A stretch of 64,000 nucleotides of DNA, taken from assembly GCF_001545115.1 (NCBI RefSeq), contig NZ_FCNU01000023.1:1-64000 (forward strand), written 5' to 3'. Shown here piece after piece: positions 25,968 to 35,825 of the stretch. The stretch comes from Candidatus Protochlamydia phocaeensis (GTDB lineage Bacteria; Chlamydiota; Chlamydiia; Chlamydiales; Parachlamydiaceae). The position numbers and the translations under genes are program-made. Position 1 is the first letter of the stretch. Every line of letters begins with the position of its first letter. Under the pieces are notes generated by a model. That model saw nothing but the letters and a program-made list of their open reading frames with translations, did no database searches and was not told where the DNA came from.

Positions 25968-28900
25968 TTATTGTTCGTCAACAGCTTCTGTGTAGACGTT
26001 CAAGCCAAGACCTTGCATTTCCTTGATCAAGACGTTAAAGGACTCTGGCGTACCAGACTTGAGGAGGTTCTCCCCTTTAACGATTGATTCGTAAATGCGT
26101 GTACGTCCTGCAACGTCGTCTGACTTCACGGTCAGAAGTTCTTGCAGAAGGTGAGCGGCTCCATAGGCTTCAGCAGCCCATACTTCCATCTCCCCGAAAC
26201 GCTGTCCACCCATCTGAGCTTTACCGCCCAATGGCTGCTGGGTAACAAGCGAGTAAGGACCAACGGCGCGAGCATGGATCTTATCTGCTACTAAATGACT
26301 TAACTTCAGCATATAGATATAGCCAACCACGACGCTGTTATCAAAGCGTTCGCCTGTGCATCCGTCATATAGGAAGAACTTGCCGTCTCCTGGCAGACCT
26401 GCTTTTCTCATCATTTCCCAAATCTTTTCTTCCGGGAAACCTTCGAATACAGGGCTCTTGACATGGATGCCGGTGCTTGCGGCGGCTATGCCCAAATGCG
26501 TTTCAAATAACTGACCCATGTTCATACGAGACGGTACGCCCAATGGGTTGAGGATAATTTCAATTGGCTGTCCTGTCGATAAGAAAGGCATATCTGCTTC
26601 CGGAACAATTTTGGAGACAACCCCTTTGTTTCCGTGGCGTCCGGCCATTTTATCGCCGACTTGCAGTTTACGCTTAGAAGCGACATAGACTTTCACTTGG
26701 CGGATGACGCCTGGATCCAGATCTGTATCCCCTTTGCGCATAAACTCTAACTGCGTTTTGTATTGCGTTTCGACGGTTTGCAAAGCAATCTCGTAGTCAT
26801 GCAGCGTTTGCTTAAGCGTATTGTAAATATCATTTTCGGGCATTAAGAGATCTTCAACGTTTTCCTTCTCCAATGCTTCGATCATGTCTTGCGTGATCAG
26901 ATTGCCTTCTTCAATAATAATCTCAGCTGTTCGGCGGTGAATAATATTGCCAGGTGCAATCTCGTTCAATAAAAGCGCACCGACACGTTCGTGCTTTTCT
27001 GTACGCAATTCCGCTTGCTTAGCTTTGTATTCACGCTGAATGTCTTTCAGCTTAGAGGCCTCCTCTACCAATTCATCATCTGTTTTAGATAAACGGTCGC
27101 GGCGGCTGAATACCTTAACATCCATGACCACGCCTTCGGTTCCGGGAGGGGCAACCAAAGAAGCGTCTTTGACATCGGATGCCTTGTCTCCGAAGATGGC
27201 ACGCAGCAAGCGCTCTTCGGGAGCCAATTCAGTCTCTGATTTAGGCGTAATCTTACCGACTAAGATATCGCCTGGCTTCACTTCAGCGCCAATGCGGATA
27301 ATCCCGTCATCGCCCAAGTTGCGCAAGGTCTCTTCCGATACATTCGGAATATCGCGCGTAATTTCTTCCTTTCCAAGCTTCGTATCGCGGGCTGTCAGCT
27401 CGAACTCTTCGATATAAATCGATGTATAGTAGTCTTCGCGCAGCAGCTTTTCGGAAATGATGATGGCGTCTTCGTAGTTGTATCCGAACCAAGGCATGAA
27501 GGCTACGAGAACGTTTCTTCCAAGCGCTACCTCGCCTTTGTCTGTCGCTGGACCGTCAGCCAGAACGTCCCCGGCCTTGATTTTATCGCCAACATGGCAA
27601 AGCGGTCTTTGGTTGATGCATGTTCCGGCGTTCGAACGAATAAACTTCTTCAAATAGTATGTTTTCTTTTCCAAACGGTTGTCATCTGGAGAAATGACAA
27701 TCTTCAAGCCATCGACATATTCAACCACGCCGTCTTCTTGCGCAATCAATACGGCACCCGAGTCGCGGGCCGCTCTTGCTTCCAGACCAGTTCCGACAAT
27801 CGGAGCTGTTGGCTTTAAGAGAGGAACGCCTTGGCGCTGCATGTTGGATCCCATCAAAGCACGGTTCGCATCGTCATGCTCCAAGAACGGAATCAATCCA
27901 GTTACGATCGAAACCAGCTGCTTAGGCGAAACGTCCATATGCGTGACATTCTTCGTGTCCGTTTCAAATTGCTCGCCACGGTAGCGCGCCCAGCAAATAG
28001 GCTCAACGAACATATTATATTCATCAAGCGGGGCGGAAGCCTGCGCAATAACGCACTGCTCTTCTTGGTCTGCTGTCATGTATTCGATTTCGTCCGTCAC
28101 AACGCCGTCTCGCACCATGCGGTAAGGCGTTTCAATGAATCCGAATTCGTTGATCTTGGCGAAAGAAGAGAGAGAAGAAATCAAACCGATGTTCGGTCCT
28201 TCGGGCGTCTCGATCGGGCAAATACGGCCATAATGGCTGGTATGCACGTCGCGCACCTCAAATCCCGCACGGTCGCGGTTCAAGCCGCCAGGTCCCAAGG
28301 AAGACAAACGACGCTTGTGCGTCAGCTCTGCTACCGGGTTTGTTTGGTCCATGAACTGAGACAGCTGGGAGCGACCGAAAAAGTCCTTCAACACTCCGGA
28401 TAATCCCTTCGCGGACACGATTTTTCCAGGAGTCAGCGTATCGGAGGAGAAATCGAATAGGTTCATGCGCTCGCGGATGATTTTCTCCATGCGGGCCAGA
28501 CCGATGCGGCATTGGTTCTGAATCAATTCACCGACAGAACGCACGCGGCGGTTGCCCAAGTGGTCGATATCGTCGATAGAGGACTCTTCGCTTCCGCTCT
28601 TCAATTTAATCAAATACTTTAAAGCCCCGATCACATCTTCTTTATTCAATGTAACCGTCTGTAGCGTTTCATCGTTCACTTCAAAACCAAGCTTGCTATT
28701 CAACTTATAGCGGCCCACACGGCCTAAGTTATAGCGCTTAGGATCGAAGAACAAGCGCATCATCGCAGAACGGGCATTGGACAAGGTCGCAGGTTCGCCT
28801 GGTCGGATTTTGCGGTAAAAATCTTTCAAAGCCGATTCATAAGAATCGGTCGGATCTTTGGCCAGCATCTTAATGATCGGACTGGTCTCATCCGCATCTT

Positions 28901-29732
28901 CTGCGATGCGAATCACGTCAATGCCTGCATCCATGATGCGCTTCAACATGGCAGTCGTCAGCTTTTCGGATGCCTTACCAAAGACAAGCCCAGAATCTTC
29001 ATCAATGACATCCTGTGCCAGAATCTTTCCAACCAGCTTGGCAAATTCCTTCTCATTCTTAATCTTGTATTTGCGGGTCGTAAAGAATTCTTCGATGATA
29101 TCGCTATTGGAAGAGTAACCTAAGGCACGAATGAAGGTCGTCGCTAAAATCTTACGGCGGCGCTTCTTGCGGTCAATATAGATATGGATCAGGTCGTTGG
29201 TATCAAAAGCTCCCTCAAGCCAACTTCCTCGATAAGGAATAATGCGGAAAGAGTAAATGACGTTACCGCGGGAGTGGCGTTCTTGCTCAAAGCAAATACC
29301 TGGGGAACGGTGCAGCTGGGAAACAACGACGCGCTCAGCTCCGTTAATAATAAAGGTCCCCTTGTCTGTCATGACAGGGATCGTTCCCATGTAAACTTCT
29401 TCTTCTTTAATCCCGGTCTCATCTGTGAGGCGGAACTTTACTTTTAGGGTCACATTATAAGTAATCCCACGGCGAATGCATTCTTCGGGGCTATACTTAG
29501 GGACGCCTAAATTGTATGACAGAAATTCTAAAATCGTTTTCTCGTCATAGGATTTAATGGGGAAAATTTCAGTAAAAACCTCTTGCAAACCAATATTTTC
29601 CCTTTCATCAGGAAACTTATCTGCTTGAAGAAATTGATTGTATGACTTAATCTGAATTTCTATCAGATTTGGAAGATCAATGATTTCTTCCTTATCAATA
29701 AAACTCTCGCGTTGTGGCGGCCTTTGCAACAT
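25968..29732 (-). CDS. rpoB: DNA-directed RNA polymerase beta subunit
   Basis: 1254 residues, full length. Landmarks are present in order: N-terminal lobe; [28 protein letters not shown] (rifampicin region; the contact residues look wild type); [14 protein letters not shown]; the GYNYEDAI block; [15 protein letters not shown] and the C-terminal [18 protein letters not shown]. The ATG at 29732 has AGGAG upstream. It has its own promoter-like site at 30097-30125 behind a terminator after rplL, giving a leader of about 350 nt. Confidence 0.98.
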   Translation of the reverse strand: MLQRPPQRESFIDKEEIIDLPNLIEIQIKSYNQFLQADKFPDERENIGLQEVFTEIFPIKSYDEKTILEFLSYNLGVPKYSPEECIRRGITYNVTLKVKFRLTDETGIKEEEVYMGTIPVMTDKGTFIINGAERVVVSQLHRSPGICFEQERHSRGNVIYSFRIIPYRGSWLEGAFDTNDLIHIYIDRKKRRRKILATTFIRALGYSSNSDIIEEFFTTRKYKIKNEKEFAKLVGKILAQDVIDEDSGLVFGKASEKLTTAMLKRIMDAGIDVIRIAEDADETSPIIKMLAKDPTDSYESALKDFYRKIRPGEPATLSNARSAMMRLFFDPKRYNLGRVGRYKLNSKLGFEVNDETLQTVTLNKEDVIGALKYLIKLKSGSEESSIDDIDHLGNRRVRSVGELIQNQCRIGLARMEKIIRERMNLFDFSSDTLTPGKIVSAKGLSGVLKDFFGRSQLSQFMDQTNPVAELTHKRRLSSLGPGGLNRDRAGFEVRDVHTSHYGRICPIETPEGPNIGLISSLSSFAKINEFGFIETPYRMVRDGVVTDEIEYMTADQEEQCVIAQASAPLDEYNMFVEPICWARYRGEQFETDTKNVTHMDVSPKQLVSIVTGLIPFLEHDDANRALMGSNMQRQGVPLLKPTAPIVGTGLEARAARDSGAVLIAQEDGVVEYVDGLKIVISPDDNRLEKKTYYLKKFIRSNAGTCINQRPLCHVGDKIKAGDVLADGPATDKGEVALGRNVLVAFMPWFGYNYEDAIIISEKLLREDYYTSIYIEEFELTARDTKLGKEEITRDIPNVSEETLRNLGDDGIIRIGAEVKPGDILVGKITPKSETELAPEERLLRAIFGDKASDVKDASLVAPPGTEGVVMDVKVFSRRDRLSKTDDELVEEASKLKDIQREYKAKQAELRTEKHERVGALLLNEIAPGNIIHRRTAEIIIEEGNLITQDMIEALEKENVEDLLMPENDIYNTLKQTLHDYEIALQTVETQYKTQLEFMRKGDTDLDPGVIRQVKVYVASKRKLQVGDKMAGRHGNKGVVSKIVPEADMPFLSTGQPIEIILNPLGVPSRMNMGQLFETHLGIAAASTGIHVKSPVFEGFPEEKIWEMMRKAGLPGDGKFFLYDGCTGERFDNSVVVGYIYMLKLSHLVADKIHARAVGPYSLVTQQPLGGKAQMGGQRFGEMEVWAAEAYGAAHLLQELLTVKSDDVAGRTRIYESIVKGENLLKSGTPESFNVLIKEMQGLGLNVYTEAVDEQ

Positions 29733-30096
29733 TATGAAGGACTCCTACTATGGCTTTACTTGAGACGAATAGATATAATGGACTCGATATTTTTCTAAAT
29801 GGCTGCTCGCTTGATTCATAAAATACCGATGTTAGTTAAATTTTCGCCAATTCCCCTTCCCTAAACGATGTCTAGAAAGCAGGGTTGCCAAAAATTCACA
29901 GTTTTACAATAAACTCAGGATTTTGAATTTTGAGAGATGGATTCGAACCAATCCAGCTTTCAAAAGCCAAAAACATCTTCTAGCGCGGGAAGTGTCCACT
30001 GCCAGAAACAATCAACAAAAGAAAAATAACATGGGAGAAAACGGGTCGAGTTGAATTGTAAGGAATTTTCCTGCATCTATTAGAACCCTAATAGTA

Positions 30097-30125
30097 ATTA
30101 TATCTTAAAAGCTTTCAAAAATCAA
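30097..30125 (-). promoter_or_regulatory. Promoter candidate for rpoBC
   Basis: On the minus strand TTGATT (30125-30120), a 17-nt spacer and a perfect TATAAT (30102-30097), a very good sigma-70/sigma-66 match. It lies just downstream of the rplL terminator hairpin. The leader from ~30090 to the rpoB start at 29732 holds no gene; it contains a TTTTGAATTTTGAG stretch near 29920 and may be regulatory. Confidence 0.7.
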
Positions 30126-30143
30126 GTATAAAATAAAGCAATA

Positions 30144-30175
30144 CCAAGAATAAGAGGTTTCCCTCTCATTCTTGG
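30144..30175 (-). terminator. Terminator between rplL and rpoB
   Basis: CCAAGAATAAGAGG (30144-30157) pairs with CCTCTCATTCTTGG (30162-30175) with one mismatch. On the minus strand it is followed by TATTGCTTTATTTT. It could uncouple ribosomal protein from polymerase expression. Confidence 0.75.
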
Positions 30176-30199
30176 CTGAATTTCAAAGAATCGACTGGA

Positions 30200-30598
30200 T
30201 TAGAGTCCTTTTAAAGTGACTTTTCCGCCAGCTGCTTCGATTTTCTTCTTGATGTCTTCTGCTTCAGCTTTTGGAGCAGAGGCTTTTAATTCTTTAGGTG
30301 TTGCTTCAACGAGGTCTTTCGCTTCTTTTAAGCCAAGGCCTGTGATTTCGCGAACAACTTTGATGATTCCAATTTTCTTGTCAGCTGGAGCATCTGTCAA
30401 CGTAACTTGGAAGTCTGTTGACTCAGCAGCTGCAGCTGCTGGGGCTGCTGCGCCAGCTGCAGGAGCGGCTGCTACTGCGACAGGAGCTGCGGCTTTAACG
30501 CCCCACTTTTCTTCGAGAAGCGACTTAAGTTGAGCCATTTCTAAAACGGTCAATTGGCTCAATGCATCGACTAGTTCATCTGTTGATTTCTTACTCAC
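30200..30598 (-). CDS. rplL: Ribosomal protein bL12 (L7/L12)
   Basis: 132 residues. The N-terminal dimerisation helices ([30 protein letters not shown]), the Ala-rich hinge (~38-60) and the C-terminal factor-binding domain ([29 protein letters not shown]-type end) are all there. The start is a GTG at 30598 with AGAGGT upstream. Part of the stalk with L10; last gene of the rplKAJL unit. Confidence 0.97.
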   Translation of the reverse strand: MSKKSTDELVDALSQLTVLEMAQLKSLLEEKWGVKAAAPVAVAAAPAAGAAAPAAAAAESTDFQVTLTDAPADKKIGIIKVVREITGLGLKEAKDLVEATPKELKASAPKAEAEDIKKKIEAAGGKVTLKGL

Positions 30599-30657
30599 GG
30601 TATTACCTCTTAATTTCTAAAACTTGTGTTAATAAATTTTAACAATGGATTAAAACC

Positions 30658-31194
30658 TTAGCTCTCACTGGCTGCGCTTTCTTCACTCTGCTTAGCTTTA
30701 TTATCCAAACAGTATGCCACGCTAGCAAGAAGGGCTTCCACAACCGCCAAGGTTTGAGCCATCGGAGCTTCCAGAGTACTGAGGAATTGAGCTCGCATTT
30801 CATTTTTACTTGGCAATGTAGACAGCTTCTCGACATCAGCTGCTGCATAAAGCTGGCCATCAAAACGGCCGCCCAATACTTGGATCGCCTTCTCACGCTC
30901 TTGACTGAACTTGAAAACCATTTTGGTTGTTTCAATCGGATCTTGTCCTAAAAAGACCAGACCGATATGCCCTGTCAAAGTGGATAAGTCCAGTTCAATT
31001 CCTGCATCTTCAGCAGCTTTAAGCAAGACGCGCTTGCGAACAACTTCTATATCACCACCCATTTTACCGATCTGGCGACGAAAATCGTTGGCCATATTAG
31101 CTGTCAAACCGGCATAATGCATAATGACGAATGATGGAGAACGCTCGATTTTGTCTTTAATCTCTTGTTTAAGGAGTTCTTTTTCTGGTCTCAT
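30658..31194 (-). CDS. rplJ: Ribosomal protein uL10
   Basis: 178 residues. N-terminal MRPEKELLKQEIKDKIERSPSFVIMHYAGLTANMANDFRR is the typical L10 start, followed by the rRNA-binding alpha/beta domain and the helical C-terminal tail that carries L7/L12 dimers. The ATG at 31194 follows GGAGTG and begins 7 nt after the rplA stop, so the genes are tightly coupled. No clear L10-binding leader could be read between rplA and rplJ. Confidence 0.95.
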   Translation of the reverse strand: MRPEKELLKQEIKDKIERSPSFVIMHYAGLTANMANDFRRQIGKMGGDIEVVRKRVLLKAAEDAGIELDLSTLTGHIGLVFLGQDPIETTKMVFKFSQEREKAIQVLGGRFDGQLYAAADVEKLSTLPSKNEMRAQFLSTLEAPMAQTLAVVEALLASVAYCLDNKAKQSEESAASES

Positions 31195-31201
31195 ATGTCT
31201 A

Positions 31202-31909
31202 TCACTCCCTAGCTGCTAAATCTGATTCGCGTAGGTCAATTTTTAGGCCAGGCCCCATTGTAGAGGAAATGACCAATGATTTCATATAGTGACCTTTGGC
31301 AGAAGCAGGCTTCGCACGTTGAATTGCCGTTAGAAACGCTTGAATATTCTCTACTAATTTCTCGGCAGAGAAAGACAGCTTTCCTACTCCGTTATTAATC
31401 ACGCCATGACGATCGAGTTTAAACTCAATCTTACCACCTTTAAGTTCTTGAACAGCTTTGGCGATATCCGTTGTCACTGTTCCAGCCTTAGGAGTAGGCA
31501 TCAAGCCTCTTGGTCCGAGAACCTTACCCAACTTACCTACGTCACGCATCATATCAGGTGTTGCAACGACAGCATCAAAATCTGTCCAACCCCCGTTGAC
31601 TTTTTCTAAAAGTTCTTCGTGACCCGCATAATCGGCTCCTGCTGCTAAGGCTTCTTTTACCTTATCGCCTTTCGCGAAAACGAGAATTTTCATCGTTTTA
31701 CCCGTTCCATTCGGTAATGAAACAGTTCCGCGAACGCTTTGATCCGATCTACGAGGGTCAACGCCCAGTTTTAAAGAAACTTCTACCGTTTGATCAAACT
31801 TCGCAGGTAGGCATTTCTTTAAAATTTCGACAGCTTCTTTTACGCTATATGCTTTTGTCACATCCAGCGAGCGAGCTATCTCCCGAGTTCTTTTACTTGG
31901 ACGACCCAT
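31202..31909 (-). CDS. rplA: Ribosomal protein uL1
   Basis: 235 residues; the start [14 protein letters not shown] and the conserved [24 protein letters not shown] and [12 protein letters not shown] motifs of L1 are intact. It binds 23S rRNA at the E-site stalk. Lies between rplK (10-nt gap) and rplJ (7-nt gap) in the ribosomal operon. Confidence 0.97.
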   Translation of the reverse strand: MGRPSKRTREIARSLDVTKAYSVKEAVEILKKCLPAKFDQTVEVSLKLGVDPRRSDQSVRGTVSLPNGTGKTMKILVFAKGDKVKEALAAGADYAGHEELLEKVNGGWTDFDAVVATPDMMRDVGKLGKVLGPRGLMPTPKAGTVTTDIAKAVQELKGGKIEFKLDRHGVINNGVGKLSFSAEKLVENIQAFLTAIQRAKPASAKGHYMKSLVISSTMGPGLKIDLRESDLAARE

Positions 31910-31919
31910 ATTTTATTCT

Positions 31920-32348
31920 CTACTCGTTTATGAGTTCAATGCCCATGGAACGAGCTGTCCCTAAGACAATATTTGTTGCCATTTCCAAGTCAGCAGCATT
32001 CATATCTTGCATTTTTTCTTCTGCAATTTTACGCGCTTGCGAACGAGTAATTTTAGCGACTTTATCGCGGTTGGGAACGCTCGAACCCTTTGCTGCTCCT
32101 GTTGCTTTCTTAAGCAATTCAGAAACAGGGGGCTTCTTGGTTATAAATGAAAACGACTTATCTTGATAAACAGTAATCAGAGTAGGAAGGACATCTCCAG
32201 CCATGCTCTGTGTTTTTGCGTTAAATTCCTTACAGAAAGCCATGATGTTGACACCAGCAGCACCCAAAGCTGGTCCAATTGGAGGTGCTGGATTGGCTTT
32301 ACCTGCAGGAATCTGCAGCTTGATAACTTTTACGACTTTTTTTGACAT
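31920..32348 (-). CDS. rplK: Ribosomal protein uL11
   Basis: 142 residues. [38 protein letters not shown] is the diagnostic N-terminal L11 sequence; the C-terminal rRNA-binding domain includes [21 protein letters not shown] and the GTARSMGI end. First gene of the rplKAJL unit, separated from nusG by a terminator and a promoter-like site. Confidence 0.97.
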   Translation of the reverse strand: MSKKVVKVIKLQIPAGKANPAPPIGPALGAAGVNIMAFCKEFNAKTQSMAGDVLPTLITVYQDKSFSFITKKPPVSELLKKATGAAKGSSVPNRDKVAKITRSQARKIAEEKMQDMNAADLEMATNIVLGTARSMGIELINE

Positions 32349-32439
32349 ATTGTCCTCTATACTTATTATCTAACAGATAATTCCTGCTTTTCGAACTCGC
32401 ACTTGGATAGAGGCGTCCACATACGATTTGCGCTCAGGT

Positions 32440-32467
32440 TTTATCTTATTCAAACACACCTAATCAA
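32440..32467 (-). promoter_or_regulatory. Possible promoter for rplKAJL
   Basis: Minus-strand TTGATT (32467-32462), 16-nt spacer, GATAAA (32445-32440). The -35 element is identical to that of the rpoB promoter candidate; the -10 element matches only four of six bases. It lies between the nusG terminator and rplK. Confidence 0.4.
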
Positions 32468-32494
32468 AGGGAAATAAAGTATACAAGAAGAGAC

Positions 32495-32516
32495 AAGAAA
32501 ACTCTAGAGTTTTCTT
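32495..32516 (-). terminator. Hairpin after nusG
   Basis: AAGAAAACTC-TA-GAGTTTTCTT is a perfect palindrome, followed on the minus strand by GTCTCTTCTTG. It lies 46 nt after the nusG stop. The T tract is interrupted, so strength is uncertain. Confidence 0.55.
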
Positions 32517-32561
32517 TTGCTTTTCTTACTTTTCTTGTTTTTCCCAAAAAATTAATAGAAA

Positions 32562-33110
32562 TTAGGCGTTTTCCGCTTCCTCTGAAATTTCTTCTACTTG
32601 TGCAAATTCCAAATCATCTACGCGGGTATCACGCCCGAAAATAGAGACGAGCACGCTTAAGCGGCCTTTATCATGGAAAACTTCCGTCACAGTACCAATA
32701 AAGTTAACAAACACTCCATCGATAATTTTGACGCGGTCTCCCACTTCAAACTTATGCTTTTGCGTTACTTTCTGCTTTTTATCTTCCAGATCTCTTAAAA
32801 TTTCATTAACTTCGGCATCCGTTAAAGGGGTCGGTTTATCCCCACCCAAGAAATCGATGACTCCATTGGTGTTTTTAACATACTGCCAAGATTCATCATC
32901 CAAGTTCATTTTGATCAGGAGATAACCAGGCCAGAGACGTTTTTCAACAATATGCTGCTGCCCTTTCTTAACTTCGGATACATTTTCGGTAGGCAATAAA
33001 ATCTGCTCAACCTGATCAGCCATCCCCTTCAATTCGAGATGCTCTTCAAGCGCTTTCTTGACTTTCTTTTCGTGCGTGGATAGCACTTGCACAACATACC
33101 ACTTAAACAT
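32562..33110 (-). CDS. nusG: Transcription termination/antitermination factor NusG
   Basis: 182 residues. NGN domain at the start (KWYVVQVLSTHEKKVKKALEEH, with WPGYLLIKMNLDD) and a C-terminal KOW domain (FEVGDRVKIIDGVFVNFIGTVTEV). It couples polymerase to Rho or the ribosome. It follows secE by 53 nt, the usual pairing. Confidence 0.96.
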   Translation of the reverse strand: MFKWYVVQVLSTHEKKVKKALEEHLELKGMADQVEQILLPTENVSEVKKGQQHIVEKRLWPGYLLIKMNLDDESWQYVKNTNGVIDFLGGDKPTPLTDAEVNEILRDLEDKKQKVTQKHKFEVGDRVKIIDGVFVNFIGTVTEVFHDKGRLSVLVSIFGRDTRVDDLEFAQVEEISEEAENA

Positions 33111-33163
33111 GTATTACCTTACAGTTGTCTGATTCCTGCACAGAGAAGACCTATTTAAAGCCA

Positions 33164-33436
33164 TCAACCACCCACTAAGCGAAGCAACAGGCTTAATCCA
33201 TTTAATACGCCTTGGATCATTAAATCCATAAAGTAAATGGACATTCCAAAAACAAAAGTCGTAAGCACGACGATTTTGGTATAGGCAATCAGCTCTTCCT
33301 TACTTGTCCATTGGACTTTTTGGATTTCGCTTTTGATATCAGCTACAAAGTCACGCACTTTTTTTGTGCTTAACGCATTTTCTGTAACAGTATGTTGTGT
33401 CTTTTTTATATCCATGGACTTTACTTCTGCACCCAC
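33164..33436 (-). CDS. secE: Preprotein translocase subunit SecE
   Basis: 90 residues if started at the GTG at 33436, which has AGAGAGG seven bases upstream. A TTG at 33463 and an ATG at 33415 are alternatives. The conserved SecE core (DIKSEIQKVQWTSKEELIAYTKIVVLTTFVFGMSIYFMDLMIQGVL) has a single transmembrane segment and the amphipathic helix before it. SecE clamps SecY in the inner membrane. Lies between tRNA-Trp and nusG as in other chlamydiae. Confidence 0.93.
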   Translation of the reverse strand: MGAEVKSMDIKKTQHTVTENALSTKKVRDFVADIKSEIQKVQWTSKEELIAYTKIVVLTTFVFGMSIYFMDLMIQGVLNGLSLLLRLVGG

Positions 33437-33497
33437 GTTTGTACCTCTCTTGCCTGACACCAATTCTATGACTTTATCTATCGAGGACCTTATTTAT

Positions 33498-33570
33498 CGA
33501 GTGCGGAGGGATTCGAACCCCCGACCGACGGCTTTGGAGACCGTTGCTCTACCAGCTGAGCTACACACCC
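33498..33570 (-). tRNA. trnW: tRNA-Trp (CCA anticodon)
   Basis: Seven-base acceptor stem GGGTGTG/CGCACTC with two G-U pairs, D arm AGCTCAGCTGGTAGAGC, anticodon loop CTCCAAA giving CCA, T arm GGGGG-TTCGAAT-CCCTC and discriminator G, as usual for tRNA-Trp. CCA is not encoded at the 3' end. It sits between tuf and secE. Confidence 0.96.
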
Positions 33571-33600
33571 AAACGATTAATGCTAATGAGAGTCACAATA

Positions 33601-33628
33601 AAAGGGTAGGCGCGAAAGCCTACCCTTT
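33601..33628 (-). terminator. tuf terminator
   Basis: AAAGGGTAGGC (33601-33611) pairs perfectly with GCCTACCCTTT (33618-33628); loop six nt. Lies 22 nt after the tuf stop and before tRNA-Trp. On the minus strand the stem is followed by TTATTG. Confidence 0.8.
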
Positions 33629-33649
33629 AACACTTTTTGAAACAGCCGA

Positions 33650-34834
<1,185 letters not shown>

Positions 34835-34894
34835 TTTACTTCCTCCGTTAAGCTCGAGTAAAATATGTATATTTTGTTTTGTTAATGTTAAGTC

Positions 34895-34966
34895 TGCCCA
34901 GAATAGGAATTGAACCTACGACCTTTTGCTTACCATGCAAATGCTCTACCACTGAGCTATCTGGGC
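34895..34966 (-). tRNA. trnT: tRNA-Thr (GGT anticodon)
   Basis: Acceptor stem GCCCAGA/TCTGGGC perfect over seven pairs, D arm GCTCAGTGGTAGAGC, anticodon stem TTTGC/GCAAA with loop ATGGTAA giving GGT, T arm with GTTCAATTC, discriminator A. Between infA and tuf. Confidence 0.96.
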
Positions 34967-35060
34967 AAGCTAATCTTGCAAAAGCGCCTTTCTACCTGTG
35001 ATCAAAAGTCAATAAGTGTAGAGAGTCAAACAAAAAAAATCAACACTATTTATGTTGACT

Positions 35061-35279
35061 TTAGCGCTGTCGAAAAATAATTCTTGCCTTGCTTAAGTCA
35101 TAAGGCGACATCTCAACAGTGACGACATCCCCAACTAAAACACGGATATTCTTCATCCGCATTTTTCCACAAAGATGTGCAATCACATTTAATCCATTCT
35201 GAAGGGTCACTCGGAAATGCATATTAGGAAGCAATTCCTCTACCGTCCCTTCAATCTTTATTGTATCTTCTTTGGCCAT
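35061..35279 (-). CDS. infA: Translation initiation factor IF-1
   Basis: 72 residues, full length: [54 protein letters not shown] and the terminal RIIFR of the S1-like OB fold. AGAGGA precedes the ATG. First gene of the minus-strand block, with tRNA-Thr and tuf behind it. Confidence 0.97.
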   Translation of the reverse strand: MAKEDTIKIEGTVEELLPNMHFRVTLQNGLNVIAHLCGKMRMKNIRVLVGDVVTVEMSPYDLSKARIIFRQR

Positions 35280-35356
35280 GTTCCTCTTATATAAGGACTA
35301 AACAGTATCGACACCCCCTCTAAACAATAAGGAGCATCTTCGAAATAGTGACTAAT

Positions 35357-35384
35357 AAGTTAACATTTTATAGATAAATGTCAA
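35357..35384 (-). promoter_or_regulatory. Promoter candidate upstream of infA
   Basis: Minus-strand TTGACA (35384-35379), perfect -35 element, 16-nt spacer, TAACTT (35362-35357), a weak -10. About 75 nt before the infA start. Confidence 0.45.
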
Positions 35385-35825
35385 GAAAAAAGAGAGGAAA
35401 ATCAGATTTCAAGCGTCAGGACAAGGAAAAATCGCCCTCTAGATTAGACTCTGCTCAACAATTTTTTTATCATCTCTTGCCTATCTAACAGTTCCCTGAA
35501 AAAACTTTTTCCATTTTAGCCATTTTTCCGCTGTCATCAGTCCAACCCCTATCTAGACAAAGGCCTCATAAAAAAATAAGAGACTCAAGCGAAGAGAACG
35601 CTTCATTCCTCAGTGAGATTGTAAACTATCCTCAATAGAAAATTATAGTACACATTGCATTTACAATCAAAATTAAATTAAAAACACTAAAAAGTTAAAC
35701 ATCAAATAAAATACTAAAAACACAACAAAATAAATAAATGTTAAAATAAAAATATAAATATCAATTAAATATTAAACAAACTAGTTAAATCAATAAAACC
35801 ATTAATTACTAAAGGTGGAAAAATT
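35385..35825. other. Intergenic region upstream of the RhoGEF gene
   Basis: No gene seen. The right-hand ~185 bases (35640-35825) are almost entirely A/T with repeated AAATAAA-type runs, as before other effector candidates. AAAGGTGG at 35811-35818 is the ribosome site of the next gene. Confidence 0.5.
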
